Positions 1 to 9,619 of a stretch of 64,000 nt of DNA are shown here, piece by piece. The stretch lies in NCBI GenBank assembly GCA_947462335.1, contig OX381714.1, positions 52,745,800-52,809,799 of the forward strand. Direction: 5' to 3'. Numbering within the stretch: position 1 is the stretch's first letter; every line of letters begins with the position of its first letter. This DNA comes from Harmothoe impar (taxonomy: Eukaryota > Annelida > Polychaeta > Phyllodocida > Polynoidae). The translations under genes were made by a program, and so were the position numbers. Under the pieces are notes generated by a model. It was given only the letters and a program-made list of their open reading frames with translations, searched no databases and had not been told where the DNA came from.

Positions 1-790
1 CGCGACGCGGTGTAAACCGCTATTTGTATGTCAAACAAGTTCTCTAACGCGGGTAAGTCGCGGATGTTCAAACCCGGAAAGGTTTCAGGTGTGGCAGCGG
101 GACAGAACTGACGTAACAAATCTGAAGCGCGCTTGCTGGTGTTGTATAAGTGAAAGGAAATGCAGCGGAAGACGCAGAGGTTGTCCTTGTTGGGAAAATC
201 TAACACACCGCTTTTCTTTCCAACTCGACCGGCCTGAGTGATCCTACCACCTATGGGAAATTCCCCCGGTCCCATGTAAACGCAAATGTTCAAATTGGTA
301 GGAAAAAGAACGTGCCACGCAAAGTTTCCGTACTTCCTCGCAAGCGACGGTGTTTTCCATCTTTGAGAGGAGCTCTTCCAAAGTTTCTGAATTAGTTATA
401 GTAGGGAGCGGTTGTATGAGAGTTGCCTTGTTCTGGGAGGCGTGAAAGTAGCGCAGTTTGCTCTTGTCTTCTCTGTGTTGTAAGAGTAAGCCTACCGAGA
501 AACCCACTTTGTATCTGAATCTTTGCGTGAAGTGAATGCGACGCATAGTATCTACAGCGTCACTCAACTCGCCGGTTGGTAGTCTGAAGTTTGTTACACT
601 CACGCGAGTCCCGTGCATCCTGACACCCGTTTGTATTGCAGGCCAATTCGCTGTGAACGTTTCCTCACCGTTCGGTACAGCACATATGCGCGGAGGGATA
701 GTCACCCCGTCCAGAGATTCGCGTCGACAGGTGATCTTTCGGCAATCGCCTTCGCCGCATAGAGGGCAAAACTTAGGTATTACTCTTCAT
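1..790 (-). pseudogene. Polinton-type family B DNA polymerase, N-terminal part, frameshifted, incomplete at window edge
   Basis: The minus-strand coding signal runs from an ATG at 790-788 to the window edge but is split over three frames. The ATG frame stops at 773. The second frame is open from 786 to 244 and carries a zinc-ribbon-like run (CPLCGEGDC) and a LRYFHASQNK segment. A third frame is open from about 365 to base 1 and carries KYGNFAWHV, GEFPIGGRI and DNLCVFRC. These segments, in this order, resemble the region before the exonuclease and polymerase domains of Polinton and bidnavirus PolB, where an OTU-like cysteine-protease fold has been proposed (my recollection of the family). Breaks lie near 780 and between about 335 and 365. 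Either this is a decaying copy, or the assembly has indels, or there are short introns. The catalytic polymerase part would lie left of the window. Confidence 0.5.
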
Positions 791-1068
791 TTTTCTACGT
801 GTCTCTCGTGACTCCCTTTTAAAAATTTTGAAACACTTTTCGCAGACGTACTGCGTCATGTTTTTTTTGTTTTTTTGTTTTTTCACTTAGTTACCAATTA
901 AAAAAAGTTTTTTTTCCCAACTACTTAGCCGTCTATCTATCTATCTATCAATCTATCTATCTGTCTATCTATCTATCTATCTATCTGTCTGTCTGTGTAT
1001 CCGTCTGTCTGTCTCATACAGCGTACGTCAAACACTGTGTGTGTGCGCGCGTGAGCGTTGAGCGTCTC
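791..1068. other. Intergenic spacer with T-tracts and tetranucleotide microsatellite
   Basis: This is the spacer between the two minus-strand genes. It contains A/T homopolymer runs at about 820-915, with a TATA-like AT run just upstream of the ATG at 790, and then the TCTA microsatellite. No coding signal was seen. Confidence 0.6.
926..1016. repeat. (TCTA)n/(TCTG)n microsatellite
   Basis: The tract is about 90 bp of TCTA units passing into TCTG units, with a few interruptions. Confidence 0.9.
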
Positions 1069-2458
1069 TCATTCCAAATCTATACCGAGAAATTTGAGAA
1101 TAATCTTTGTTTTGTCATCCAACTCTTTGAGCGCTCTGGCGGACAGCGTCACCCCCTGCTGTGTGGGTTTTTTGTCAGGACCTTCGTACTTGCGCACGTG
1201 GATGAGGTTCTTACCGCTGTAGTAGCTCACAGCTGCGTACACTTCGCCCTCCTCATCCAGCACTGTGAACCAGGGGGTGTGATTAGGTCTTCCTTGCGCG
1301 GACGCTGTGTCGCGTATGCGCACCACTGCGCGGATCTCGGCGATGCGCGCTATTAGCGCTATTAGCGCGTCGGCGGTGAAGTGCACTCGCTTGCTTCTGG
1401 TCAGAGACGCCTCTTTCACCTGGCCGTCTTTTGTGTAGCGCGGCCTCCTAGACAGTCTAGCCTCGTCCTCCCAGATCTCCAGCGTCAAAGTCCCGTCTAA
1501 GCAGAACTCTAACCCGAGAGGACGGGGGGTTTTCTCTGCTTCTTCTCGTCCATCTTCTTCTTTTTCTTGTATTTTTCTCTTCTTAGTAGGCCTTGTTGTT
1601 CTGGAACCCGCCTTAGAACGTTTCAGACCCGCAAGAAGAGTAATACCATCAGCGTGAGCTGAATCAGCAGCAGAACCAATAACAGGAGCAGCGTCAGCGC
1701 GGGTATCCGACGACTCGTTGTTGGAACAGAGCAGCCACACGCTGTCGGTGCTGAGTGTAGCGGTAGAAGATGAAGCGCCGCCGCCCTCGTAAGGTGGCGG
1801 TGAGGGCAGTCGCCACGGACCGGCCGCGCTAACAGTGGAAGTGAGGTCGAAAGGTTGAAGAGGGGAGCCGAAAAACGTACCGTCCACCCGTAGCCCTTCG
1901 GGTTCGTCGTACGCCTCGTCGTCAGCGTCGTTCTCTGTCTCACCCTGTTGCTGCTCCTCCTCTTCTTCTTGGTTTAGGGGCTGAGTGTCCGAATAGCTGT
2001 AAGTCTCAGCGCGAGCGGCGTCGATGGCGTCGGTTGATGTGGTAGTGGAGAGGGGCTGTGCAACGTGCGACAGGTCATCAAAATCAGCAACAGTAGTGGG
2101 GAGGTAAAAACCCGGTTGCCAGTACTGCGCTGTGCCAGGAGTGTTGTCGTCAGTAGTAGTAGCGGTAGCAGCAGGTGCAGCAGCAGCAGCAGCAGCAGCA
2201 GGCGCAACAGTAGCAGGCGCAGCAGCCTCAGCAGGCGCAGCAGTAGCAGGCGCAGCAGTAGCAGGCGCAGCAGCAGCAGCAGCACGAAGAGCACCAGCAG
2301 CACGAGGATCACCAGCACCAGCAGCAGCAGCACGAGGAGCAGCAGCAGCAGCAGCAGGCGGGGCAGCAGTAGCAGCGGCAGCGCGCTTAGCAGCAACAAC
2401 CGTCGCGAGTGTAACAACGTCGCTACCACGACGACTACTACCAGTAGTACTGCTACTA

Positions 2459-2492
<34 letters not shown>

Positions 2493-2682
2493 CGCTACTA
2501 CTACTACTGCTGCGAGCGCTCGCTACAGCGGGAGGGTGATAAGACCAAGCGGTTGCGGCGGTAGTCTCATCTTCAGTAGCAAGAGGAGGCGCTGACGCTA
2601 AACGAGCGCTGTTCCGCGTAGTCTTCTTGCTCTTGAACTTGCTTAGATCCTTGGACGGCACTAGGTGTTGTCTTTTGCTCAT
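1069..2682 (-). CDS. Alanine-rich protein with two PC4-like ssDNA-binding domains
   Basis: A single-exon reading frame of 537 codons starts at the ATG at 2682-2680; an upstream CTG-initiated extension is unlikely. The N-terminus is basic (MSKRQHLVPSKDLSKFKSKK), followed by a Ser-rich stretch and a long poly-Ala/Ala-Pro tract (about residues 95-190). An acidic, Gln/Glu-rich linker comes next, then a basic patch (TRPTKKRKIQEKEED) that could be a nuclear localisation signal. The last 170 residues hold two related units. Unit 1 has FCLDGTLTLEIWED and unit 2 has LIHVRKYEGPDKKPTQQGVT. Unit 2 fits the C-terminal ssDNA-binding core of transcription coactivator PC4/Sub1 (beta strands, then KxPTxxGVTL, then a helix). 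By family, such proteins bind single-stranded DNA in transcription or replication. A viral replication or late-transcription role is inference. A TATA box lies 59 bp upstream. Confidence 0.62.
2150..2515. repeat. GCN/CAG trinucleotide-rich tract encoding poly-Ala and poly-Ser
   Basis: Imperfect GCA/GCC/ACT triplet repeats lie within the PC4-like gene. Because the tract is trinucleotide-periodic, long open frames appear on both strands here. Only the minus-strand frame that continues into the PC4-like domains is supported. Confidence 0.8.
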
Positions 2683-2740
2683 GGTGGTGACTGTAGAGAG
2701 CGGCAAAAGACTGAGTGAGTGAATGGGGGTTTCCAGACCC

Positions 2741-2748
2741 CTTATATA
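2741..2748 (-). promoter_or_regulatory. TATA box of the PC4-like gene
   Basis: TATATAAG on the minus strand lies 59 bp upstream of the ATG at 2682, a normal position for a core promoter with a short leader. Confidence 0.6.
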
Positions 2749-2765
2749 CGCCTTCTCGCTTCTAG

Positions 2766-3112
2766 AGCTAAGCTACTAACTGCCCTGTTCAGCCATTCAC
2801 AAAGAGAAACAAAAGACATAATGCATGACGTTTTCAGCTGGATCCCTTTCCCCCCTTTTGAGAGATCGACTGACATGAGCTAAGCCACTTACTGCCCTGT
2901 TCAGTAATTCAACGCGCATTAGCTGTATAAAGGATTAAGCGGTTGCTGCCGCCGGCTGACAGGCGGCCATTCTGAAAGAGAAACAAAAGACATAATGCGT
3001 GACGTTTTCAGCTGGATCCCTTTCCCCCCCCCTTTTGAGAGATCGACTGCCATGAGCGGGCGGTGTACCGACTGTGCTAATTCAACGCGCATTAGCTGTA
3101 TAAAGGATTAAC
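2766..3112. repeat. Tandem repeats (~175 bp) in the divergent promoter region
   Basis: Two copies (about 2794-2938 and 2968-3112) share AGAGAAACAAAAGACATAAT, GTTTTCAGCTGGATCCCTTT, a C-run, TTTTGAGAGATCGACTG and AACGCGCATTAGCTGTATAA. Each ends with a TATA-like GTATAAAGG on the plus strand. A shorter internal repeat (ACTGCCCTGTTCAG) occurs at about 2778 and 2891. They lie between the minus-strand PC4-like gene and the plus-strand death-domain gene, so they may be promoter, enhancer or replication repeats. Confidence 0.75.
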
Positions 3113-3666
3113 GGTCATGAGCTTAGAGTGTGTATACAAAAAAACTACAGGAGGCGTGTGGCGTGAAGCAGGACCCCCTAAGACGAGTGTGTCTGTCTGT
3201 GAGTAGAGTCGTGTGCATGTGGTGAGCGACTTAAGTGTAAAACAAAAAAAAATCACCGCCTCCTGCCGTGGTGAGTAGACCGGGCCGGCCGGCGGCGGCC
3301 GGCTAGTTCAATAGAGGTGACAGCTGACTAAGGCTGTGCATGAAAAAATCCGATTTTCACCTGACCTCTGACGTTTGTTACAATGAATGTCAGAGGGAGA
3401 GAGAGTCGTCCTCAGGTAGGGGGTAGGAGGTTAGGCTATGGATAAGGAAAAAACACCATTTTCAGCTGGCCTCCACCGATAGTGATGACATACTCCTCGT
3501 CATCTAAGCTCTTAAGAAGCTCTTAAGGAGCTGAGCGGCTAAAAAGCGTCATGCGGACAGGTCGCTAGACAGCTGGGGTGCTGTTGGAAATAGGATTAAA
3601 CTCCCTCTGTATAAAAGCTCTGATTTGAAACCATATCGCCTCTGACCACAGTAACGTCTACTACCA

Positions 3667-3700
<34 letters not shown>

Positions 3701-3726
3701 CACCGCCGCCGCCAAGACGAGACGAG
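3113..3726. other. Upstream region and leader of the death-domain gene
   Basis: No convincing ORF was seen. The region contains purine-rich and GC-rich patches (GGCCGGCCGGCGGCGGCCGG at about 3283-3302), a TATA box at 3610, and CAC/GCC triplet runs at 3660-3715 immediately before the ATG at 3727. Confidence 0.5.
3610..3617 (+). promoter_or_regulatory. TATA box of the death-domain gene
   Basis: TATAAAAG lies 110 bp upstream of the ATG at 3727. Transcription would begin at about 3640, giving a leader of roughly 85 nt containing the triplet repeats. Confidence 0.55.
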
Positions 3727-4446
3727 ATGGCTCAAGCTATTCCACTTTCAATCTCGCCTTCACCCCCTTGTCCACCTGAAAAATTAATGCGGCTTCACGA
3801 CGTGAGACGCGCGGGAATAGAGAGGTAGGACAGCAGCGCTTAGCATATAGCGACGCCTTGCTTCGTCAACTAGGTAAAGAGTTGAGCGGATCTTGGAGAG
3901 TGTTGGGCAGTAGCTTAAAAGTTACCGCCGCCCGTATACATGCTCTAGTAGAGCGCAGTGTCAAGACACCGGAGGAGCTGTGTACGGCGATGTTCCGAGT
4001 CTGGTGGGGTGAAACCCCGCATCGTCATAGATGGGGAGAGCTCGGCCGCGTCTTCACCCGCATTAGACGAGTGGAACTGTTGGCTCAGTGGATGACCCTT
4101 CTCCACAGGCAGGGGTTGGATTTCGAGAACCCCGACTCGCACGCGATGCATAAGCACTTGGGCGCCCTCGGCAGACGCCTAGGTAGCAGGTGGAAAGAGG
4201 TGGGGGGTCATTTAAAAATGTCGCCTGAGAGGTTAGATAAGATCGCTGAAGAATGCGAATGCGGAGGAAGTCCCGCTGAGTGGGCCTTCCAAGTGTTGAA
4301 AATGTGGCAAGCTGAAGCTGACGGTGCCGGCAGTACACCTTTTGAACTCCTTCGAGTGTTGACTGAGGACATGGGAAAGTTTGACCTCGGCATCACGATA
4401 TTACTTGACTTTATCAAGCAAGAAACAACGAGAACAACGGACATGT
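3727..4446 (+). CDS. Tandem death-domain protein encoded by the virus-like element (one frame break)
   Basis: The main frame, open from 3780 to the TGA at 4446, encodes two death-fold modules. Module 1 (about the first 75 residues after 3858) has KELSGSWRVLGSSLKV and RWGELGRVFTRIRRVEL. Module 2 has LGRRLGSRWKEVGGHLKMSP, GGSPAEWAFQVLKMW and LLRVLTEDMGKFDLG. Both show the death-domain pattern of a conserved W in helix 2, a hydrophobic heptad and a late W or L. The main frame has no ATG before its first domain. The best start is the ATG at 3727 in another frame, which stops at 3826, so a one-base shift near 3825 (or an undetected intron, or an assembly error) separates leader from domains. Death domains mediate homotypic contacts in apoptosis and NF-kB signalling, so a viral decoy or adaptor is a reasonable but untested role. 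A host gene captured by the element is the likely origin. Confidence 0.6.
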
Positions 4447-4551
4447 GAATTGTTGTGTTTTATTTTCATACGTCTTCTTTATTAGTAAGTAAAAAAAAAA
4501 AAATTATAACAATTAAGTTGCGTGTCCTCTTAAAGTGTCACTTCCTCCGGT

Positions 4552-5400
4552 CGCTGCTGATCTCCTCATTAGGGCATGTGACGTCGTCACTTCTAGTCAC
4601 GTGACTCATCAGGTCACTTCCGGTCACGTGATCCTAAAGACCATCACTTCCTAAACAAAAAAATTAAGAGACACACTTCTTCCTCTCGAGAGGAAGAAGT
4701 GTGTCTCTTGATTAAATTCTTTTCTTTCTTTTTTTCTTAAAAGAGACAAACTCCCCTTAGAGTGCCCCCCCCACCCACCCCATGCATCCTAAAAGTGCCC
4801 CCCTCCCAATGCATCTTAAAGGGCCCCCCTCCCCCTCCCCTCCCCTCCCCCCTTATACACTCTAAAGAACACTTCTACCTAGTTCAATAAGTCACTTCCA
4901 GTCGCTCATAAAAAATAAATTGAAAAAACAAACTTATATTGTTGTGTTTTTTATTGGTTTACCAAAAAAATAAGAGACTCGCCTCCTCCTCCTCCTCCAA
5001 AAAAAATATATATCACATTTTAAAGCGCGTGACCCCTTAAAGACGCTCATCTCTTCATTAAGTCGTGTGACGTCACTTCTTCCGGTCATGTGATCAATCA
5101 GGTCACTTCCGGTCACGTGATCCTCAATGAGGTCACATGATGTCACTTCCGGTTGTCCATTAGGTCATGTGACGTCACTTCCGGTCACGTGACTCATCAG
5201 GTCACTTCCGGTCACGTGATCCTAAATTAGGTCATATGACGTCACTTCCGGTCCCCTAAGTAGGTCATATGACGTCACTTCCGGTCACGTGACCAAATGG
5301 CGGCCCCTGATTGGCTAACTAGGTCACGTGACGTCACCACTAATCCCCTAAGTAGGTCACTTCCGGTCACGTGACCAAATGGAGGCCTCTGATTGGCTGC
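4552..5400. repeat. Degenerate tandem array of CRE / ETS / E-box motifs
   Basis: About a dozen imperfect copies of a ~30-bp unit read roughly GGTCATGTGACGTCACTTCC followed by GGTCACGTGATC. Each unit packs TGACGTCA (CREB/ATF consensus), CTTCCGG (ETS consensus) and CACGTG (USF/MYC E-box consensus) or CATATG. The densest stretch is 5040-5370. CCAAT-like ATTGGCT motifs follow at 5311 and 5391. Confidence 0.8.
4666..4709. repeat. Perfect 44-bp palindrome
   Basis: Two 22-nt arms meet with no spacer at a central CTCGAG. The arm reads AAGAGACACACTTCTTCCTC plus TC. The flanks are also nearly symmetrical (AAATT / GATTAAATT), so a cruciform of about 50 bp is possible. Confidence 0.95.
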
Positions 5401-5463
5401 ATATCGATTGAGTAATAAACAGTACTTAAGCATAGTCCCTTTTCCGATACATTATATACTACT

Positions 5464-5954
5464 GGCGTGCACTCCAAAAGTCTCAAATTGAGCAAAAAAT
5501 TAATGATTAGCTGAAATCTTAGCTGAATTTGTGGAAATAATGTTCAATAAAATCGGTAGGAAGGACATGAAGTATGGTCATATTGAGCAATCGGATACAT
5601 TTTAAACATTTATTTTTGAACCTTAATCATCGGACTATGCCACTTTAGGAGATTTCTGATTATAGATAATCATTCATGTTAGGCATAGAGTTACATATTG
5701 GCTGGTTGTAAAAATGTGTAGTTAGTGGGACATTTGTTAGATCTTTATAACTATACTGGAGAGTTTAATCTGTCAGAGGCTACTCTCATACATTACCGTA
5801 TCCATTTCTCTGTTTTATGAACACCGACAGATTTATATGCATTGAGTATCATCTCTTTACAAGTTCCTGGATCCACCCCTTTCCATGCAATATAGTGGTA
5901 GTAGTATATAGAATATACATACTTTTTCCATCAACAATAATTAATAAGACTCAC
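5464..5954. other. Partial intron 7 of gene A
   Basis: The sequence is nearly identical to B intron 7 (25008-25498), which fixes the truncation point of A. Confidence 0.8.
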
Positions 5955-8079
5955 GGGGTGGTATTTGCATTCTGTCATCAGGTTGTAGCCTCCGCCAGCA
6001 TCAAAACCATCCGCGTTTACAAACACAATCAGTTTGGACTTCCCTGTGTCTGTCATGGTGCCCCTCATCTGCAGCAGAGATGAATGTAAAAGATAACCTA
6101 TTTTCAGATGTGAGGGGGGGGGGTTGCCCCATTAAATTTATTTCCTGGCTTCACAAGTTATTTACCTATGCAGTGAGGTAAGGGGAAACCGTATTGTTTG
6201 GACCTGCGCTGCCTGGATAGACGGCCTATTTATTAACACCGTAATATGTACTGTAATAGGTAGTTGATAAGACATGAAAATAAACGAAAGAAAAATTATA
6301 TCAATTGTCCATGTTTGAAGCAGGAGTAGGCCAGCAATGACGTCACGGCGTCACCGGCGGGAAGGCTACCCACTTCCCCTGTGGGTCAATACCCGTACTA
6401 ACTCATTAGTCCTCCCTAATTTTTCAGAATCTACAGAAAGAGTAAATTTTCAGATATGCCTCAAGAACTTCTGAAATCCCAACTTGACTTCCTATTAATA
6501 ATGACTATATGAAAACCCTAAATAATTTCAAACTTAAGATTCTAAATAGTAGTCAGACTCTGCTCTGTGCTATTTGAAACAATAGTTTCTTTGTGAAAGG
6601 CTTCAAAGCACAAATGGAAATATTGGTTACAGCTAATATTTTTTGATTGCCTCAGACTATAGGATAGGACATATTTATCATGATGCACCAATGGAGCCCT
6701 GGTGAGCAACTCTGTGGCACTGCATCAATCAACCCCTTAGCAATGCACAATGCATGTATCCAACTCTGATGGGTCAGTCGTTCACCAAGGCTACATTCAT
6801 CCCCCCAAAGTGTATCAAAATTGATTACGCGACACTTCGAGGGTTAACCCACCTTGACGCCATACTCGGTCCGCTCGTGCCAGCCGTTAGCTGAGAATGG
6901 TGCTCCTTGTTTCTGCAGGTGATCCACCAGGTTCTTATCTACAGAGACGCGCCTCTCGTACACCTGCACAATAAACAATTAACATTGTGTAAATTTTACT
7001 AAAACAACAGGTAATAGTTATTATTCATTAAGTTATGTTAAAAATCTAATATCTTATGCTAGAACCCCTTGATAATTAAATTTCTATGATATGATAAAGA
7101 AATGCAAGGATACCCCTCAGCATAAGCAATTTACCAGATTTCATGGAATTTCTTATCATAGGTATTGATATAAGATTGATCGGCAGAAACATATAGTTAC
7201 CACAGGGCAAAAAAACAGGTCAATTTCCAATATCATGATCTGACAATCCACCTTGCTTTCTACCTTTTTAGGGTCTTGTGTTGAGAATTTTTGCGCTAGA
7301 ATCCTTGATAATTGTCTAATTTAGAAACAGTGAAAATTAGCAGATGGCAAAAAAAAGAGGAAAATAACAGGGTATCCAACACTCTTTTGCTAGAGCTAAA
7401 CTACTGGAAAAGCAATTTCTCAAAAAGTTTTTTTTTTGCTGTCAATTCTTGCTGTCAACTCTCAACATTGGCCGAGGAGGGTCACTGTTGTGACCCTTGA
7501 TGGCCACCGTACAAAACATAGCTCACTAACCTTCATGTTGAAGCTGCTATCAAACAGGTTCCGGTCAAACGGCACATCCCACATGACAACCAGCTTGTGG
7601 TTGGTACCCGCGATGTCATACGACAGGACACCCACCGACCCACGAGCGGCACCTGCAAATGTGACTTTTACACTTGAAATAGGCTGCAAAAACATCTCTG
7701 CTTTTCCATTTACAAATCTGGATATCATTATATATACCAGTAGCTTGACTCAAATACCAACAGCTTATGGTGGTGGGAACCTAGTTCTATTACCATGATA
7801 AAAATTGTTACTCATAACCTTGGTAGTGCTGTACATAAAAGTAATTGTTGTTGTTCATTGCGTAAACCTCTAGTCTTAGGGAGTAATTTTAATTGAAACT
7901 GAACTTGTGAAGAACTATGATAGACATTCATTTAGGATGACTAGCCTAGACTTGACTAGAAACCTATCCTCTAGTTGCTAAAGAAGCAAATTATGCTGCC
8001 TTTGTGAATATCCTAAACCGTCTTATGAGGCTTATTTTTTTAGGCTCATCATTAAATCATCGGACATATTCACCTACCG

Positions 8080-8246
8080 TAAAACCTCGCATAAAAGCTG
8101 CGGCTAGTATACAAGTCAGATGGACGGTGTGGCTTATAGGATCGGCCCAGAGTCAGGGTGTGGCTTATACACGAGTTTTAGCTGCTATAGTGCAGTAGGT
8201 GCAGCTTATACACAAGTTAGGCTTACCTGCAAGGTTTTACAGTACT
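8080..8246. repeat. MITE with CTCGC/GCGAG-type ends abutting the exon-4 splice donor of gene A
   Basis: The ends are inverted: TACCGTAAAACCTCGCATAA at the left, GCAAGGTTTTACAGTA at the right. The internal CTTATACACGAGTT motifs are partly repeated. The same family is seen at 27632-28024, 48270-48500 and 51298-51490. The right end begins only a few bases downstream of the exon-4 donor. Confidence 0.7.
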
Positions 8247-8947
8247 TACCCTTAGTTTTCAGGAAGAGGTTGAGTCCAGTCCGCTTGCTGGGGACCTCTG
8301 CTGGCAGAGCTGAGTGGCTTCCCCCACTGGTGATGGCCCACTTAGGGTGAGACAGCAGGGCCTCCCCCTCATTAGCCACAGCCAAGGCACACCTGGAACA
8401 TAGTAGATGAAAGCTGATTGGATTAAATGTATTTGATCTCACATAGACTCTAAAAATACAAGATATTGATCCTTTTATCGTCAATGTATATATCTAACAA
8501 CTGTATATATATATATGCCTTCAGCAATAACAGAAAGTGCTGAGCCCTTTTCATATTTTTTATGGCTTTGTGGAAAGAAACAAGTTCTTTTCTTGGAGTG
8601 GCCTGAATATGATACTGTAATACTGTTTATTACCATTTATGTATGATTTGAAATTAAGGTTTTAAAAATGTCAATTAAAAAAACCCACCTTCTGTCATGC
8701 ATCAGTTCCCCAGACTTCATGACTTCATCAAGTGCCTTGTCCACCTTGGTGAACTCTGTACTCTTCAGCACCTCCCCAGGGTTGTTCTTAGGTGGGAAGG
8801 GCTGTGTAGTAGAATTATACAATAATTATTTTGTACTACTTTTTTATCAGTGTCATAGCTGACGCTGTCAGATTGTTGCTCATTAACCATTTAGGGGGCC
8901 GCATGTACACACTCAGAAAAGTGAGCGTCACTGTCCCCAAAAGAACC

Positions 8948-8988
8948 CTCACCTGAAAGTCAGGCACTGCCTGGCTTTCAGGTGAGAG
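8948..8988. repeat. Short near-perfect hairpin in intron 2 of gene A
   Basis: CTCACCTGAAAG at the left pairs with CTTTCAGGTGAG at the right around a CAGGCA-C-TGCCTG core with one mismatch. It is not present at the matching place in gene B. Confidence 0.7.
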
Positions 8989-9141
8989 TGCTTTCGGCGA
9001 CAACAACAAAGGGTCCACATAAAAGTGTTGATATACAAAGGTGACATCAAAAATGCCTTGGCTGAAAGTAATTTTGATAGAATAATATTTAATCTCGAAT
9101 GAGGTGGACATAACCATAATTATGTGTACGGTATGCACGTG

Positions 9142-9619
9142 GGGACAAACCTGCGAAGTCACTAGACGCCACCCATTTCACCCGTAATCTTAAAATGTCC
9201 ACTTTTAGGGTAATCTTAATTTTTCCACTAGGTGGTGCCATCTGTTGATGTCACCCATGTTACCTGTAATCTTAAAATGCACACTTTTCCAGTAATCTTA
9301 TTCAATTTCCAGGCCTATCCTCTAGATGGGACCACTGTAAGTTGGTCACATTCGACCGGTCACATTGTTGTATATATCAGGGGCTATGCCCCCGCACCCC
9401 CTTTTTCTTTCTTTCTTTTTTAATCTTTTTCTTATATGAAATGGGGTTTTAAGAATACAGGTACAATGGGTGGCATCTAGTCAACCAATTTTACCTGTAA
9501 TCTTAGAGGCAAGCAGTGTATCAAACTTTTGGGGGGCACTATTAAGATTTTCTGGGAAAGTGGCGATTCAAGATTACGGGGAGAATGGGCGGCGTCTAGT
9601 GACTTCGCAGGTTCGTCCC
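9142..9619. repeat. Fold-back MITE in intron 2 of gene A
   Basis: The left arm begins GGGACAAACCTGCGAAGTCA and the right arm is its complement, ending at 9619. The interior repeats a CCCATTTTACCTGTAATCTT motif in both orientations. The B gene has the same insertion at about 29086-29500, so it predates the A/B duplication. Confidence 0.8.

Larger units (their letters stand above)
1..5463. mobile_element. Virus-like DNA transposon (Polinton/adintovirus-like), right part, left end outside window
   Basis: The block holds three intron-poor, virus-style genes: a Polinton-type polymerase fragment, a tandem PC4-like protein and a tandem death-domain protein. It then has about 1 kb of repeats and palindromes. 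The right border is placed at 5463 because the sequence from 5464 (GGCGTGCACTCC) aligns with intron 7 of actinoporin-like gene B from 25008, while everything to the left has no counterpart in B. The last bases before the border are ACT, compatible with Polinton ends as I remember them (AG at one end, hence CT at the other). The left end, terminal inverted repeat and 6-bp target duplication cannot be checked here. No integrase, packaging ATPase or capsid gene is visible, so the class rests on the polymerase fragment alone. An integrated segment of another large DNA virus is the alternative. Confidence 0.5.
4447..5463. other. Non-coding terminal region of the virus-like element
   Basis: No gene was seen. 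The region contains an A-run, the 44-bp palindrome, C-rich patches around ATGCATCcTAAA repeats (4760-4850) and the CRE/ETS/E-box array. It may be the terminal inverted repeat zone. Confidence 0.5.

Noticed and set aside
1974..2595. Long ORFs on both strands across the alanine-rich tract
   Set aside because: They are by-products of triplet repeats. Only the minus-strand frame that continues into the PC4-like domains has independent support.
3283..3302. GC-rich GGCCGGCC run as a separate promoter
   Set aside because: It is too short, and the TATA box at 3610 explains the downstream gene better.
4552..5400. CRISPR-like array
   Set aside because: Units are degenerate, have no unique spacers of fixed length, and the DNA is eukaryotic.
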